The notes: a model not told the origin generated them from the letters alone. Counted from the first letter of the stretch, positions 47,401 through 57,804 are shown. The stretch: DNA of 64,000 nucleotides from an uncultured Kiritimatiellota bacterium (GCA_934635385.1 CAKTZI010000006.1:57596-121595); one strand, 5' to 3'. Numbers and translations: made by a program.

Positions 47401-50302
47401 GACGCGGCCCCTGAGCCTGGACGCGCGCCATTCTGGGCTTGTCGTCGAGGGCAATGGAGCCGTCGTCGAGGCCGGACGTCCCGTCACTGGCTGGCGCGCG
47501 GAGGGCGATCTGCTGGTCGCCGACGTGCCGGACTGGGACGGCGAGATCCTCTCCCTGTGGGTCAACGGACGCCGCGCCATCCTCGCGCAGGCGCCGAACG
47601 GTGACGGCGCGCGCCTGAAGACGGCGCCGCTGAAGGAGCCGCTGGCGCGCCCCTATCCGTTCAACGCGAAGAAGGACGGCGTGACGGTCGCGGCCGACGA
47701 GATCGCGGGCGTCCTCGCGTCTTCCGATGAAGAGCGCGCCGCGGCATTCGTCGATTACACGATCGCCTGGTTCACGCCGAAATGCCGACTTGTCCAGGCG
47801 TATGCCAACGGTGACGGCACGGCCAATCTCTTCGCGCGCAACGTCCCCTGCCTTTCGGGCACAAGCCGTCCCGTCGGCTATACGCGGTTCAACTTCGGCC
47901 CTTACGACTGCACGTGGTCGGGCGAGGCCGGGGCGGTCGTCTCCAACCTGCGTCGCCTGCTCGATGCGCCGGGCGAGTTCTTCTTCGACCGCAAGGCGCG
48001 GAAGCTCCTGTACTGGCCGCGTGCGGGCGAGACGGCGGCGAACGTGACGGCGCATTTCGCGACGCTTGAGCGCGCGCTGGAGATCGTCGGCGGTTCGCCC
48101 GATGCGCGCGTCCGTGACGTCACGATCCGCAACGTCACTTTCCGCTACGGACGGCAGGACCGCAACGCGCCGGACGGCTTCGCGCCCGCTGCGCAGTCTG
48201 CCGCCGCGTGCGGAGGCTTCCTGCACGTCTCCAATGCCGAGGGCGTGCGTCTGGAGGGCATTCGCGTCGAGCACTGCGACGTCTACGGCATCGCGTTTGC
48301 GGGCGGCGTGTGGGATTCGGCGCTGGTCGGCTCGACACTGGACGACTGCGGCTCCGGCGGCGTGCGCGTGGGCGTCGACTACACGATCGTGCCGGACGGG
48401 GACGACCGCCGCGACCCGCGCCAGAGCGGCTACGTCTCCATTGTCGGCAACACGATTCGCGGCTACGGGCGCTGGAACCGGTCGGGCTGCGGCGTGACGC
48501 TCTTCGACGTCGGGAACTGCCGCGTCGAGGACAACGACATCTCGGACGGGTTCTATTCGGGCGTGTCCGTCGGGTGGACATGGCACACCCTCAAGGCGCA
48601 TACGCAGAACAACCGCATCGTGCGCAACCGCATCTCCAACCTCGGACAGGGCGTCATCGACGACCTCGCGGGCGTCTACGCGCTCGGAGCGGAGTCCTAC
48701 GGCTCGGTCATCGCCGAAAACGACATCCGCGATATCCGTCGCTGCAACTACGGCGGCTTTGGCATCTACCTCGACTCGCGCGCGGGCTACTATCTCGTCG
48801 AGTCGAACCGCTGCGAGAACTGCGACGACGGCGGCTTCTTCAAGAACCAGGGCGTGCGCAACGTCGTGCGCGGAAACCAGTTCCTCTACGGGCGCTACAC
48901 GCAGCTGGGCGACGAGCCGGCGGACGACGACGACATCCTCTTCGAGGACAACGTGATCGTCTACCGTGCGCCGGCCAAGGTGTTTCGCGGCTACATCCCG
49001 CGTTCGACGCGCGGCGTCTGGCGGAACAACACCTACTGGTGCGAAAACGGCCCCGTCACGTTCGGGCCGCAACGCTACACGCTCGCAGACCTTCAGCGCT
49101 TCGGACTGGAGAAAGGCTCGCGCATTGCCGATCCGCGCGGAGACGCCGGGGCGTCGGGCGCGGAGCCGGTCGCGTGGCCGCTGGAGACGCTGTATCGGAC
49201 GCCGCGCACCTTCCCGGCCGACGCCTATCGGACAAATGGCGTCAAGGTCGCCTTTCTGGAGGGTGTTCCCTTTCATGGAAAGCCGACGAAGGTCTTCTGC
49301 TACTATGACGTTCCCGCGCGCAAGGCGGGCGAAAAGGTGCCCGGCATGGTGCTGGTTCACGGCGGCGGCGGATCGGCGTTCGCCCGCTGGGTGAAGTTCT
49401 GGAATGAACGCGGCTATGCGGCAATCGCGATGGACACCTGCGGATGCGTCAGCGGCAATGTGCGGGGACGTGAGCAGGACGGTCACTTTCGCCATCCGGC
49501 CGGCGGTCCGCCGGGCTGGGGCGGCTTCGGGCAGACGGGCGCTGACGTGCGCGACCAGTGGATGTACCATGCCGTCGCGGACGTGATCATCGCCCATTCG
49601 TTTCTCCGTTCGCAGGAGGGGGTCGATCCGACCCGCATCGGCGTGACGGGCGTCTCGTGGGGCGGCGTCATCAGCTCGATCGTTGCGGGCGTGGACAGTC
49701 GGTTCGCGTTTGCCGCGCCCGTCTACGGCTGCGGGGCGTTTCTCGAGAATTCGCCGGCGTGGGCGAAGACGGTTCGCGACATGGGCGTCGAAAAGACGGC
49801 CGCGTGGCAGGCCCTGTGGGATCCGATCCGGTTTCTCGCGCGGGCGAAGATGCCCGTCCACTGGCTGGCGGGCACGAATGACCGGGCCTTCTCCCTGCCG
49901 GCGCTGGGAGCGAGCTATGCCGCCGTGCCGACGCCCAAGTCGTTGGCGGTGAAGGTCAGGCTCGCGCATGCGCACGGCAAGGTCAGCGAAGAGGCCGTTG
50001 AGCTGACGACGTGGGCAGATTTCCATCTGCGCGGCATTCCGCTTCCAAAGCCGGTTCGCGCCGAGCTCTGCTTCACGCGCGACGACGCCACGGACTGGAC
50101 GGCGCGTCGTTGGGAGACGGCGTCCGCGAAACTGGTCGGCGGTCGTCCAGTCGCCGACATCCCGTCCGACGCGACGGCGCACTACTTCAACACGTTCGCC
50201 GCAGACGGCTTCGTCGACAGCACGCCGATCCGCACACGCGCGGGCGGCAGTCCGGGCGGAAACGCTTCGGCGGACACGCATTTGGCAGTCAAGGAAAAGT
50301 GA
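44414..50302 (+). CDS. Secreted multi-domain carbohydrate-active protein: GH106-like hydrolase, beta-helix (GH141-like) and alpha/beta-hydrolase esterase
   Basis: 1962 residues from ATG 44414, with a signal peptide (basic start, then VVLAALAAGTSGAVAA). Residues ~35-870 resemble large rhamnosidase-type (GH106-like) enzymes: RVWLYDDYNWPSG, GIFTDEPGH, and a beta-sandwich tail. Residues ~980-1570 form a right-handed beta-helix (NTIRGYG, NDISDG, NRISNLG, NDIRDI, NVIVY repeats) preceded by VVEAGRPVTGW and LWVNGRRAILAQAPN, as in GH141-type fucosidase/xylanases. Residues ~1580-1960 are an alpha/beta hydrolase with GVSWGG nucleophile, GTND and a late HAHGK. It probably attacks a branched, acylated plant polysaccharide outside the cytoplasm. 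Enzyme activities are inferred. Confidence 0.82.
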   Translation: MNGNRKIAKKVGRLAVVLAALAAGTSGAVAATERMVENPLIPFLAVTGRPTEADLVRKVASLKADGFGSFLIYARSGLQIEYMGEDWLKCVDVLCREADRQGLRVWLYDDYNWPSGTCKGRVPNEKEAWRYAELALYRDASGAFTWEKVFAPSGWVNVLDEGAMSRFVELTHEVYERRLAKWFAKKTIVGIFTDEPGHPTSISFPEKPLCHFAYWNGLEKAYRKKTGRDIRKDIEAWSSGAGSDAVWEVYAALKGERFRTNYFDRIRAWCDKVGILATGHMISEDDVAGSCLYNGNPLLALKGLSLPGMDEIGSRADANAEWLTLAVAQHAAVRNGNGGLVELFALGPNDMSPARVRQMIWLTALFGIDHYALSMHALDHRGLVEKHGYLPPIQEGYPGHGEMRALVADAKAAASLARRKDLVFHAAVRYPQRMSARCAYANGPVPNVRGLIGELERLQLTPILIEEDEATDLPYVFCVAPDGTLKEERTGTSFRAPAEAADWLSARAEKRIRYLEADGTPARDLIVRTYADGSSVALDIRNCGDRQLTFVANGSRRVCVLPKRGILRLAPGALPPTPVDPQPRRWRPDAETFPYALDRDNVIRLGFGADRVARFTLTKPLRLKLVLRDFALSYAVTATGRPVDFEAPSPDEKVFRHTAEPYAFALDGRRLNGLLPTKALPVEYCPLYRETQPLELDAGPHELRLVTGEDDRNYFLPTAFVSGAVARSVGGSAETALGPLPERLGFGALADFGLGDYCGELTYRIGRVTPASDTIRVLTGGLLTRVRWNGRDLGVRGWSPFDWRLPSDAPGTLEVSIYTPAVNILGDVKRPQADWDVTFWKSPRDEDYAAGLFRDEGDFEGLSPVGEPASLDLEFRRLDPNAKPGLREASAAKHAEVKAHLDGAGVAYREIGAHEKPHTRFVLNVHGNDVGEMHGSCVYGKPVGDLLKEIDRRRTRAAHVPVPSAPDADPLQRWLDRAVGTASRTLTLATGEIHRLTRPLSLDARHSGLVVEGNGAVVEAGRPVTGWRAEGDLLVADVPDWDGEILSLWVNGRRAILAQAPNGDGARLKTAPLKEPLARPYPFNAKKDGVTVAADEIAGVLASSDEERAAAFVDYTIAWFTPKCRLVQAYANGDGTANLFARNVPCLSGTSRPVGYTRFNFGPYDCTWSGEAGAVVSNLRRLLDAPGEFFFDRKARKLLYWPRAGETAANVTAHFATLERALEIVGGSPDARVRDVTIRNVTFRYGRQDRNAPDGFAPAAQSAAACGGFLHVSNAEGVRLEGIRVEHCDVYGIAFAGGVWDSALVGSTLDDCGSGGVRVGVDYTIVPDGDDRRDPRQSGYVSIVGNTIRGYGRWNRSGCGVTLFDVGNCRVEDNDISDGFYSGVSVGWTWHTLKAHTQNNRIVRNRISNLGQGVIDDLAGVYALGAESYGSVIAENDIRDIRRCNYGGFGIYLDSRAGYYLVESNRCENCDDGGFFKNQGVRNVVRGNQFLYGRYTQLGDEPADDDDILFEDNVIVYRAPAKVFRGYIPRSTRGVWRNNTYWCENGPVTFGPQRYTLADLQRFGLEKGSRIADPRGDAGASGAEPVAWPLETLYRTPRTFPADAYRTNGVKVAFLEGVPFHGKPTKVFCYYDVPARKAGEKVPGMVLVHGGGGSAFARWVKFWNERGYAAIAMDTCGCVSGNVRGREQDGHFRHPAGGPPGWGGFGQTGADVRDQWMYHAVADVIIAHSFLRSQEGVDPTRIGVTGVSWGGVISSIVAGVDSRFAFAAPVYGCGAFLENSPAWAKTVRDMGVEKTAAWQALWDPIRFLARAKMPVHWLAGTNDRAFSLPALGASYAAVPTPKSLAVKVRLAHAHGKVSEEAVELTTWADFHLRGIPLPKPVRAELCFTRDDATDWTARRWETASAKLVGGRPVADIPSDATAHYFNTFAADGFVDSTPIRTRAGGSPGGNASADTHLAVKEK

Positions 50303-50321
50303 AAAAGAAAGGGCAACATCA

Positions 50322-53300
50322 ATGAAGACAATCATGATGGGCGGCGAAAAGCCGTACACGGGAAAATGGATGGCGGCGGGTGTCGTCATCGCCGGGCTAG
50401 CCTGCTCGGCAGTGGCGACGGATTACGTCTGGGTGAACCAGACAGGCGGCGGGGCGAGCCAGAATTGGGACGCGTCTTCGTCCTGGACGGTGGGGGGCGC
50501 GGCGGCCACCGACTACCCGAAGACGGGCGAGGATCGGGCAGACCTGTCGCTCCGTCCGCGCGGCGGTGCGCAGGATGTTGGCCTCCCCAGGCTTGACTGG
50601 GCGATCGGAAGCCTCGTCGGCACGGTGCAGCATCTGCTTCACTTTCCCTTCGGCGTGGCCAACGTGACGGTCGGCGACCCGACCGACTTCAGAGGCGTCT
50701 GGAATGTCACGTCTAAATCTGGCGTGGCCGAAACGTTCCTTACGCTGGATCCGCCGACGGCGGACGTCGAACCGACGCTCGGCGCCGTCCTGTCGGAAAA
50801 CGCGCGCGTCAACGTCCGCGTGACCGACGGCAAGAGCGCGCGTCTGGGCGCCTTGTACGGCGGCGGACAGATTGCGAAGACGGGGGCCGGTCGGCTCGTC
50901 GTCGGCCCGGCGGCATCGGCTGACCGTGCGCGTCTCTCGGTCGCGGAAGGCGATGTCGCGCTGGAGGGCCACGACCCTGAAGCGGACGGGCGGCTGCCGA
51001 TCGGAGGCGCGTGGGTCCACTTCGACGCCAGCGCGACGGACAGCTACCTGGAGACGGAGACGCGCGCGGACGGACGCACCTACGTGACGAAGTGGGGCGA
51101 CCTTTCGGGGAACGGACACCACGCGACGAAGAGCGACAACGCCTACGTCGAGTCGGCGCCGTTCGTCAACGAGACGCGCCGTCCGAACGGGCTGAACCTG
51201 ATGGACTTCGGGTCTTGGGTGAACGACAAGAGCGAAGACCGGGGGCCGAGCTGCGGCGTCCAGTTCGAGGGGTCGAACCGAATCACGAGCTCTTTATCGT
51301 GTTCGAGGACACTTCGGCGGCGTCGTGCGGCTACTTCTTTGGCGAGAAGGGCAGCGCCTATTTGACGTATGCGCGCCATCAGGGCGGCAACATCTTCCAC
51401 CAGGACGACGGGACTGCCACGGAAGACTACGTTCGTGCCGGCGCCATCACGCTGGATGGCGTCCGCGTCGCGGACGGTGCGAAGACGCCCTTGGGCACCT
51501 GGGACGCGACGGCCAACGCACCGCGTCTGCGCGTCCTGAGCGTCGGCATTGATCCCTCGGTCGAGACGGTCAAGGGGGCGGTCTGCCAGATTGCCGCCGA
51601 CCGTGGCGTCAAGCGCGCGGGCGGCATCCGCGTCGGCGAGTTCATCGTCTACACGAACTCCTTCACGCACGCCGAGCGGCTTCGCGTCGTCCGTTACCTG
51701 AAGAAGAAGTGGCTGTCGGCCGAGACGAGCGACGAGCGGACGGATCTCGGCACCCTGAATCTTAAGGCCGCCGCCGCACAGACCGTCGAAGTCCCCGCCG
51801 GACGTGAGGCGCAGGTGGGCTACCTGCGGGCAAAGGCGGGCTCGTTCGTCAAGACGGGTGCGGGGACGCTTGCGGTCGATCGGTTCGACCCGGCTGTGTC
51901 GACGGTTGACGTCCGGGAGGGCAGCGTCGCCCTCCGTCCAGCCTTCGCCATGGCGGATGACGCACAGCCGGCCGCCGCGCCGACGGCCTGGTTCGACGCC
52001 AATGTGGACGCATCTCTGGAAACGACAGGGGATGCGGTGTCTGAATGGCGCGACAGCCGTTATGACGGCACGTCCGTCACGCTGGCGGCGAAAGCGTCGG
52101 GCAGTGGGGTCGCGAAACTTGTCGAGGGGCCGAACGCCTCCCTCAAGGCGGTCGCGTTCGACGGCGGCATGCCCTTGTCGGACAAGCAGGACAAGACGCG
52201 CGACGGCTTCATCGTCGTCCAGATCACCGGCGATGAGACGCGCGCGATCAACGTCTTCGGCGGCGCAGACTTCAAGCGTCCGAACAACCTGAAGTATCTT
52301 CTCACCGGCACATACGAGTCGGGCGTCGCCTCGATGGGTGCGCGGTGGCACGTCAACGGACGCCTCCTTGACCCGCATGACGGCGGACAGGAGACGATCT
52401 TCGCCCGTGGAGACTGGTACGTCGTCTCGTTCGCGGCGGATGCCGCGCGCACGGTCGATTCGTTCGCAAGCGATGGTGCGGACAGCGTGGGCGGCATCCG
52501 CGTCGGCGAGATGCTCCTCTATGACCGTGCGCTCACGGAGACCGAACGCCGCCAGACGGAATCGTACCTGATGAAGCGTTGGCTCGGAAAGTCCCTGCCG
52601 TCTGCGCGTGCGGCGCTGCCGACGCTGACCTATGCGGAGACGTGTGCGGTCGTGATCGATACGGATGCCGACGTGGACGTGTCGCGTCCGACGGGCGGAA
52701 ATGGGGCGGTCGTCAAGCGCGGCGCTGGTACGGCGACGATTCCGCGCCTCTACGACGGAGAGGCGAAGTCCTTTGCCGTTGAGGCGGGCACGCTGGCGGT
52801 GAACTTCGGCGATCCGGGACGTGACGCGATCTATCACGTCGATGCCTCGGACGTCGCCTCGCTGGAGGGGACGACGGAGGCGCGCGCCGACGGGACTGTC
52901 CAGACGAATGTCACGCGCTGGCTGGATGTGCGGCGGAACGGCGTGGCCGGAACGTCCCTCAAGGGGACGGCCAGCCTGGCCGTTGCAGATCCGACCTATG
53001 CGACGGTCGAGACGCGCACGGGCGTCGTTCGTCCGATCGTCCGACTGGGGGCGTATCGCACCGGTTCCTCCTTTCAGGGTGTGGATGCGGCCGCCATTTC
53101 GTTCGGGGCGGCTGACGTCCGCGAGATCCATGTCGTCTTCGGCGACGTCAACAGCGGCGATGGCGAACACAAGGGCTTCATCCTGGGCGACAGCGCCAAG
53201 TATCCGTTCGCGCGCGGGTGGAACGGCGAACTGGCTTCGGATGCGGAATCCGAGGCGGCCGCGGCCATTGACCAAGGCGTCCTGCGGCTGGACGGAAAAG

Positions 53301-53926
53301 ACGCCACGCGCAAGACGAAGGTCGCGGACTATGACGGGCATCTGCTGATGGTGGCGCCGCGTGAGTCCGTCCCGTTGACGGCATTGGCCTATGATCGCGG
53401 CTATCGCACGGGCGGACTTTGGTATGGCGAAGTCATCGCGTTCGGGCAGACGAACACGACGGAGGTCGCGGATTTCATCCAGCAGCAGCTTCGGCACAAG
53501 TGGTTTGGCGATGTCGCGGCGCCCGTCTGGACGAATGCGGTGGACATGCTGTCGGCATCGGCGGGGGCGACGCTCGACTTCGGGAATCGCCCGACCGTCT
53601 CTGTCCCGAAGCTCGCGGGCGCGGGGACGATTCGACTGGGCGCGGCCATCAACGTGGCCAGCCTTGAACTGGCCGGTACGCTGACGGTGGACGGCACGGT
53701 GGCGTTCGCGCCGAATGGCGTCTTCGCCTACACGGGGACGGATCTGCCGACGCGGGGCGGCGAATCGGTGCGCGTGCTTGAGGCCGAGACGCTCGAGGGC
53801 GTGGAGAACCTCGATTCGTGGACGTTTGACGGTCTGCCGAAGAATCGCCTTTACAGGCTGCGCGTCGAAGACAAGGCCGTCTTTCTTGACTGCGTGAAGC
53901 GCGGTCTGGCGGTCATCATCCGATAG
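50322..53926 (+). pseudogene. Large surface protein with LamG-like modules, frameshifted at ~51287
   Basis: Reads MKTIMMGGEKPY with a signal peptide (VVIAGLACSAVA), then changes frame between 51282 and 51290. Frame one ends in a short missense tail at 51365, and the other frame carries the same protein on from ELFIVFEDT to 53926. Restoring one G (ACG-AGC to ACG-GAG-C) gives a ~1200-residue protein. It contains three LamG-like modules, each opening with HFDAS/WFDAN/YHVDAS and closing with GGIRVGEFIVY...YLKKKWL-type motifs. These are separated by autotransporter-associated strand motifs (IAKTGAGRLVV, FVKTGAGTLAV, VVKRGAGTATI). Such proteins are common on PVC-phylum surfaces. The shift may be real decay or a sequence error. 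Confidence 0.8.
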
Positions 53927-53940
53927 GATTGGAATGGCCA

Positions 53941-53996
53941 CATGGGGACAGACCCCATGGGGACAGGCCCCCGCATGGCGGGGCCTGTCCCCATAT
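53941..53996. repeat. Three GGGGACAG-family elements after the surface-protein gene
   Basis: GGGGACAGACCCC, GGGGACAGGCCCC and the inverted GGGGCCTGTCCCC within 56 nt. The interval 53927-54829 has no intact gene: it holds these elements, the 591-bp duplication and an AT-rich promoter-like stretch. Confidence 0.75.
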
Positions 53997-54006
53997 GAAT
54001 TGATTG

Positions 54007-54597
54007 GATCTAGAAAAGTGTCAGACCCCATTGGTAGGGTTCGAGTGGTAGGGTTTATCGGGGACGGCTTATTGGGGCTTGTTTGGGGCGGCTTATTGGG
54101 GACAGACCCTCTCAAATGGGGGCCTGTCCCCTGTTTCGTGTGTCGAAAAACGGTCAGAACGGCGCACATTTCGTGCAGATACCGTGAAATGAGAATACGC
54201 TGCGGAAAATTCTCAATGCGGTGGTGGCTCCCCTGCCGTCTGCGTCTGGCGTCAGAAGGGCGGGAGGCTGGAGTTCTGGAGTTCGGCATGAGAAGACGCC
54301 ACAGGCGCGCGCCGCCGCAGAGAGGTGGGCGCCGTACTTCGACGGCGCGAACTTCGCCGCGCGCATCGCGTGCCCCCGTGCGCGTCGCTGTCGGCTTCTC
54401 GGACACGACGTGTCCGCCGGCGGCGGTCTACGCGGCCTACAACGAGATTCGCGTCGCGGACAAGGGCATCGTCCACGGCCTCGGCATGACCCATTCGTGC
54501 CTCGGCAAGTTCTATTCTGAACTGGGCGCATGGGCGCGGAAATGAGCGGACAGCGAAACCTTCGCATTTATATAAATGCGGGGGTTCTCGCTTCTTC
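54007..54597 (+). repeat. 591-bp duplicated segment, copy 1
   Basis: Virtually identical (one mismatch noticed, 54030 T versus 57783 A) to 57760-58350. It begins GATCTAGAAAAGTGTCAGAC, contains two GGGGACAG-type elements and a decayed esterase fragment, and ends after an 18-bp palindrome CGCATTTATATAAATGCG (54563-54580). No transposase is encoded. Confidence 0.93.
54303..54545 (+). pseudogene. Acetyl xylan esterase C-terminal fragment, copy 1
   Basis: Part reads RAAAERWAPYFDGANFAARI, then, after an extra C in the run at 54371-54375, VAVGFSDTTCPPAAVYAAYN and HGLGMTHS. VGF-DTTCPP...VYAAYN is the conserved C-terminal signature of AXE1-family esterases, holding the catalytic Asp and His. The third copy at 60155 has four C residues there and reads straight through, so this copy carries a one-base insertion. 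The N-terminal two-thirds, with the nucleophile, is missing. Confidence 0.75.
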
Positions 54598-54796
54598 TAG
54601 AAAGTGTCACACCAGTGGTAGGGTTGGGGTTCGAGCGGTGGGGTCTCCGTCTGGTCGTGGTCTGCGTGGGGGCTGTCTGCATGGGGACAGGCCCCCGTTC
54701 GAGTGACTGAAATTGAGGGATGTGGGAGATGAACGCAGGACGCACAATAAATATGATATACTATTCGTATCTGAAAATGCTAAACAATGCTATTAT

Positions 54797-54816
54797 TTAG
54801 TATTTGTAAATACTAA
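54797..54816. promoter_or_regulatory. AT-rich palindrome before the AAA_14 gene
   Basis: TTAGTATTT-GT-AAATACTAA is a 9-bp inverted repeat, 14 nt before ATG 54830, in an AT-rich island (54748-54832) that also has TGATATACT. It is a plausible operator or promoter region. Confidence 0.45.
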
Positions 54817-54829
54817 TGTTGAATACGAT

Positions 54830-56047
54830 ATGGAAGATGCAGATACGAACATAAGGGCGCTCTTGGATTCTTCGGTGCGCCTTGTTTCCTTGGTGCCGAT
54901 GAAGTTCCGCCGATACTTGCAGGCCAAGATAGACTGGAATGACCGCCTCATCTGCATCAAGGGCCCCAAGGGGACGGGCAAGACGACGATGATCCTTCAG
55001 CACATCCGCGAGACGTTTGGCGCGCAGAGCGAACGTGCTGTCTATCTTGCGGCCGACCACATCTGGTTTTCGTCGCATGACATCATGGGGGCCGTCGATT
55101 ACTTCAATTCGCATGGCTACACGCACCTGTTCATCGATGAGGTCCACCATCTGCCGGAGTGGTCAAGGGTCATCAAGACGATCGCGGACTTCTACCCGCA
55201 GCTGAATGTGGTCTACAGCGGCTCTTCGATACTCAAGCTGAGCAAGGGGAGTGCGGACTTGTCGCGGCGACAGGCCGTCTATAACCTGAAGGGTCTGTCG
55301 TTCCGCGAGTTCCTGTCGTTTACGTCGGTCTTGGAGTCGGGCTCGTTTCGTCTGGAGGACATACTCGTGTCGCACCGCAAGATGGCCGGGGACATCTGCG
55401 CGCGGGTGAAGATACTGCCGCTCTTCGAGAAATACCTGGTTTCGGGGTATTATCCGCTTTTCAATGACGTTTCCGCGCAGTTCGCGGAGCGGCTTGTCGC
55501 GGTTGTCAACACGGTGCTGGACGTGGACTTCCCTGCCGTCGAGGACGTGACGGTCGCAACGATCCGAAAGACGAAGCGGATGCTGATGGTCTTGGCGTCC
55601 AGCTGCCCCCAGCAGCCGAACATGTCGGCGCTGTACCGGGAGCTGGAGACGAATCGGAACTTGGGCCTGAAGATGTTTGGCGCATTGGAGCGCGCGGAAT
55701 TGGTCGCGTCGCTCTCGGCGGGGGCTGACAAGCTCAAGAACCTCTCCAGGCCCGAAAAGATATTTCTGGGGGACACCAACCTCATGTATGCGCTGGAAGG
55801 CACTCCGCAGGTGGGCGCAGTCCGTGAGACGTGCTTCCTCAATCAGCTTCGTGCGGCGGGGCATCAGGTGTCCTGTCCCCCTGCGGGCGATTTTCGGGTT
55901 GATGACCGATATCTTTTCGAGGTTGGCGGAAAGGGGAAGGGCTTTGACCAGATTCGGGATATGCCGGACAGTTTTGTCGTCAACGACGGGGTTGAGGTCG
56001 GATTTGGCAACAAGATCCCGTTGTGGCTGTTCGGGTTCCTTTACTGA
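54830..56047 (+). CDS. AAA_14/DUF4143 ATPase
   Basis: 405 residues from ATG 54830. Walker A GPKGTGKTT and Walker B HLFIDEVHHLPEW (with the arginine-rich sensor region SGSSILKLSKGSADLSRR) define the AAA_14 domain. The C-terminal DUF4143 part ends with FRVDDRYLFEVGGKGKGFDQI, a PD-(D/E)XK-like arrangement. The family is abundant in gut and environmental bacteria and its function is unknown. The internal segment 55417-55710 is duplicated as a broken fragment at 59498-59790. It lies between two copies of the 591-bp repeat. Confidence 0.86.
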   Translation: MEDADTNIRALLDSSVRLVSLVPMKFRRYLQAKIDWNDRLICIKGPKGTGKTTMILQHIRETFGAQSERAVYLAADHIWFSSHDIMGAVDYFNSHGYTHLFIDEVHHLPEWSRVIKTIADFYPQLNVVYSGSSILKLSKGSADLSRRQAVYNLKGLSFREFLSFTSVLESGSFRLEDILVSHRKMAGDICARVKILPLFEKYLVSGYYPLFNDVSAQFAERLVAVVNTVLDVDFPAVEDVTVATIRKTKRMLMVLASSCPQQPNMSALYRELETNRNLGLKMFGALERAELVASLSAGADKLKNLSRPEKIFLGDTNLMYALEGTPQVGAVRETCFLNQLRAAGHQVSCPPAGDFRVDDRYLFEVGGKGKGFDQIRDMPDSFVVNDGVEVGFGNKIPLWLFGFLY

Positions 56048-56097
56048 ATGCTTTTTTGACGCAAAGCAAAACAAGGAGAAGACAAGGAGAACGTAAA

Positions 56098-57804
56098 ATG
56101 AGAACATCTGTCGGAATTCTTTTTGCGGGCGTCGCGGCTCTTGCCGCGCAGGGGGCGATCGACGGGTTTGACGCGGACGGCCTGCCGTATGCGCGGGAGG
56201 GGTTCGGCGTGCGGCGCGGCTTCTACCAGTCCGGGCGCATCTCGGCGAAGGTCTCGGACATCGCGGGGCTCTTCGAGCTGAACTACGTCGGCCGTCAGCC
56301 GTTCACGAAGCAGAGGATGTTCGCGTCCGCCGCCGAGAACTGCGCGTGGACGCACCAGTTCACGCCGTATGTCCTGATTGGGGACAGGCCCTGCCGGCTG
56401 ACGTTCGCGGACACGGTGTACTACCCGTTCGGCTACCGCAGCGCCTGCACGCTCGACGGCGTGACGCTGCGCCACGAGCTCGTGCTGGACCGCAACGTCG
56501 CCTTCCGCCGCGTCACGGTCGTCGCGAACCCCTCGAAGAAGTCGGTCAGGGTCGGCGTCGCGCACATGAACGCGGGACTCGCGAAGGGCGTGGCGTGGCG
56601 GGCGGACGCGGCGCGCAACGCGCTCGTCGCCGAATGGCAGGGGGAGGGCGTGTCGATTCCGCAGGAAGTCGGCTCGTCCGCGCCGGTGGACTTCCCGCTG
56701 AACATCCGTCCGGCGCAGGACTTCGCCACGCCGCACGATGCCGAGAAGGCGCGCTTCCGCTTCGACCTGGTGGCGTCCGAGCCGGGCGACAGCCACCTCT
56801 TCTGGTGGGCGTTCGACCGTGCCCCGGACGAGGACCTGTCCGCCGCGCGCGTCGATTGCGTCTTCGCCGACTTCGCGGCGCGGCACGCGAAGGACGCCCG
56901 CTTCGAGACGGGCGACGCCTTCGTCGACGGCTGGCTCGGCTACGTCGCGCCCCAGAGCGCGGCCTACGAGGTGGACGGCCTCGGCGCATTCCGCGCGTCG
57001 CCGACCTACTGGGTCTGGGGATGGGACGCGATGGTGCACGCGGGCGCGCTCGCGCTCTGCGGCCAGGCGGACGCGGTGAAGCGGATGCTCGCGTTCCACC
57101 GCGACGCCGCCGACCCCAAGTTGGGCATCCTTCACGCCTACGGCACGTCCTTCGGCGTCGGCGAGGCCATCGGCGGCGCCGCGCTCGCGCCGTCCGTCCA
57201 GCTCTTCTGGGTCATCCTCCTGAACGACTACGTGAACGCGACGGGCGATGTGGCGTTCAAGGCGGAGTGCCTGCCGTTCGCCCGCCGCCTCGTCGCGCGC
57301 GCGAAGGCGTCTGTTCGCGCGGGCGAAGTCCTGCCGCGCGGCGTCGGCTACTTCCCGGACTATCCGGGGACGGTCGGGCAGCGCGCGGACGACATTGCGC
57401 TCATCAACTGCGCCGTCTACTGGCAGGGGCTGCGCGCGTGGACGGAGCTGACGGGCGAGGGCGCGGCGGACGCGGAGGCCGTCGGGCGGGCGATCGTCGC
57501 GACGCTCTGGGACGCGCAGGCGGGGCGCTGGGCCGATTCGTTCGATATGGCGCGGGGCGAGCGCCGGCCGCACGAGCCGCTGTACGGGCTCTTCCACGTC
57601 TCGGCCTTCGCCCGCGACCTCGCGCCGGGCGATCCGGCGGCCTACGCCGCGCACCTGAAGGCGACCTTCCTCATGGGCGACCGGCTCGCGATGTTCCCGT
57701 GGCGAACCCCCGCGCACCTCGCGGACGGCAACCAGTACGGGGCCTACTACCCCGTGACCGATCTAGAAAAGTGTCAGACCCCAATGGTAGGGTTCGAGTG
57801 GTAG
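56098..57804 (+). pseudogene. Six-hairpin glycosidase truncated by the 591-bp repeat
   Basis: ATG 56098 with AAGGAGAACGTAAA just upstream; signal peptide MRTSVGILFAGVAALAAQGA. A beta-sandwich N-terminal domain (to ~270) is followed by an alpha/alpha-barrel with YWVWGWDAMVHAGALALCG, HAYGTSFGVGEA, and RADDIALINCAVYW, the pattern of GH63/amylo-glucosidase-like (MGH1) enzymes. Homology stops at GNQYGAYYPVTD; the last residues come from the repeat, whose copy 2 starts at 57760. The barrel therefore lacks its final part and the enzyme is probably inactive. A GGGGACAGGCCCT element is embedded near 56376. Confidence 0.78.

Noticed and set aside
46808..50389. 1193-codon minus-strand open frame opposite the multi-domain glycosidase
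   Set aside because: The plus strand shows signal peptide and three domain signatures; the minus frame has none and follows codon-position bias only.
54045..54062. tRNA-like GGTTCGAGTGG stretch
   Set aside because: No acceptor stem, anticodon arm or D-arm can be built around it; it is part of the repeat family and recurs at 57796 and 59147.
51143..54406. 1087-codon minus-strand open frame opposite the surface protein
   Set aside because: Antisense shadow; it also runs through repeat DNA into the 591-bp segment, which a real gene would not be expected to do.
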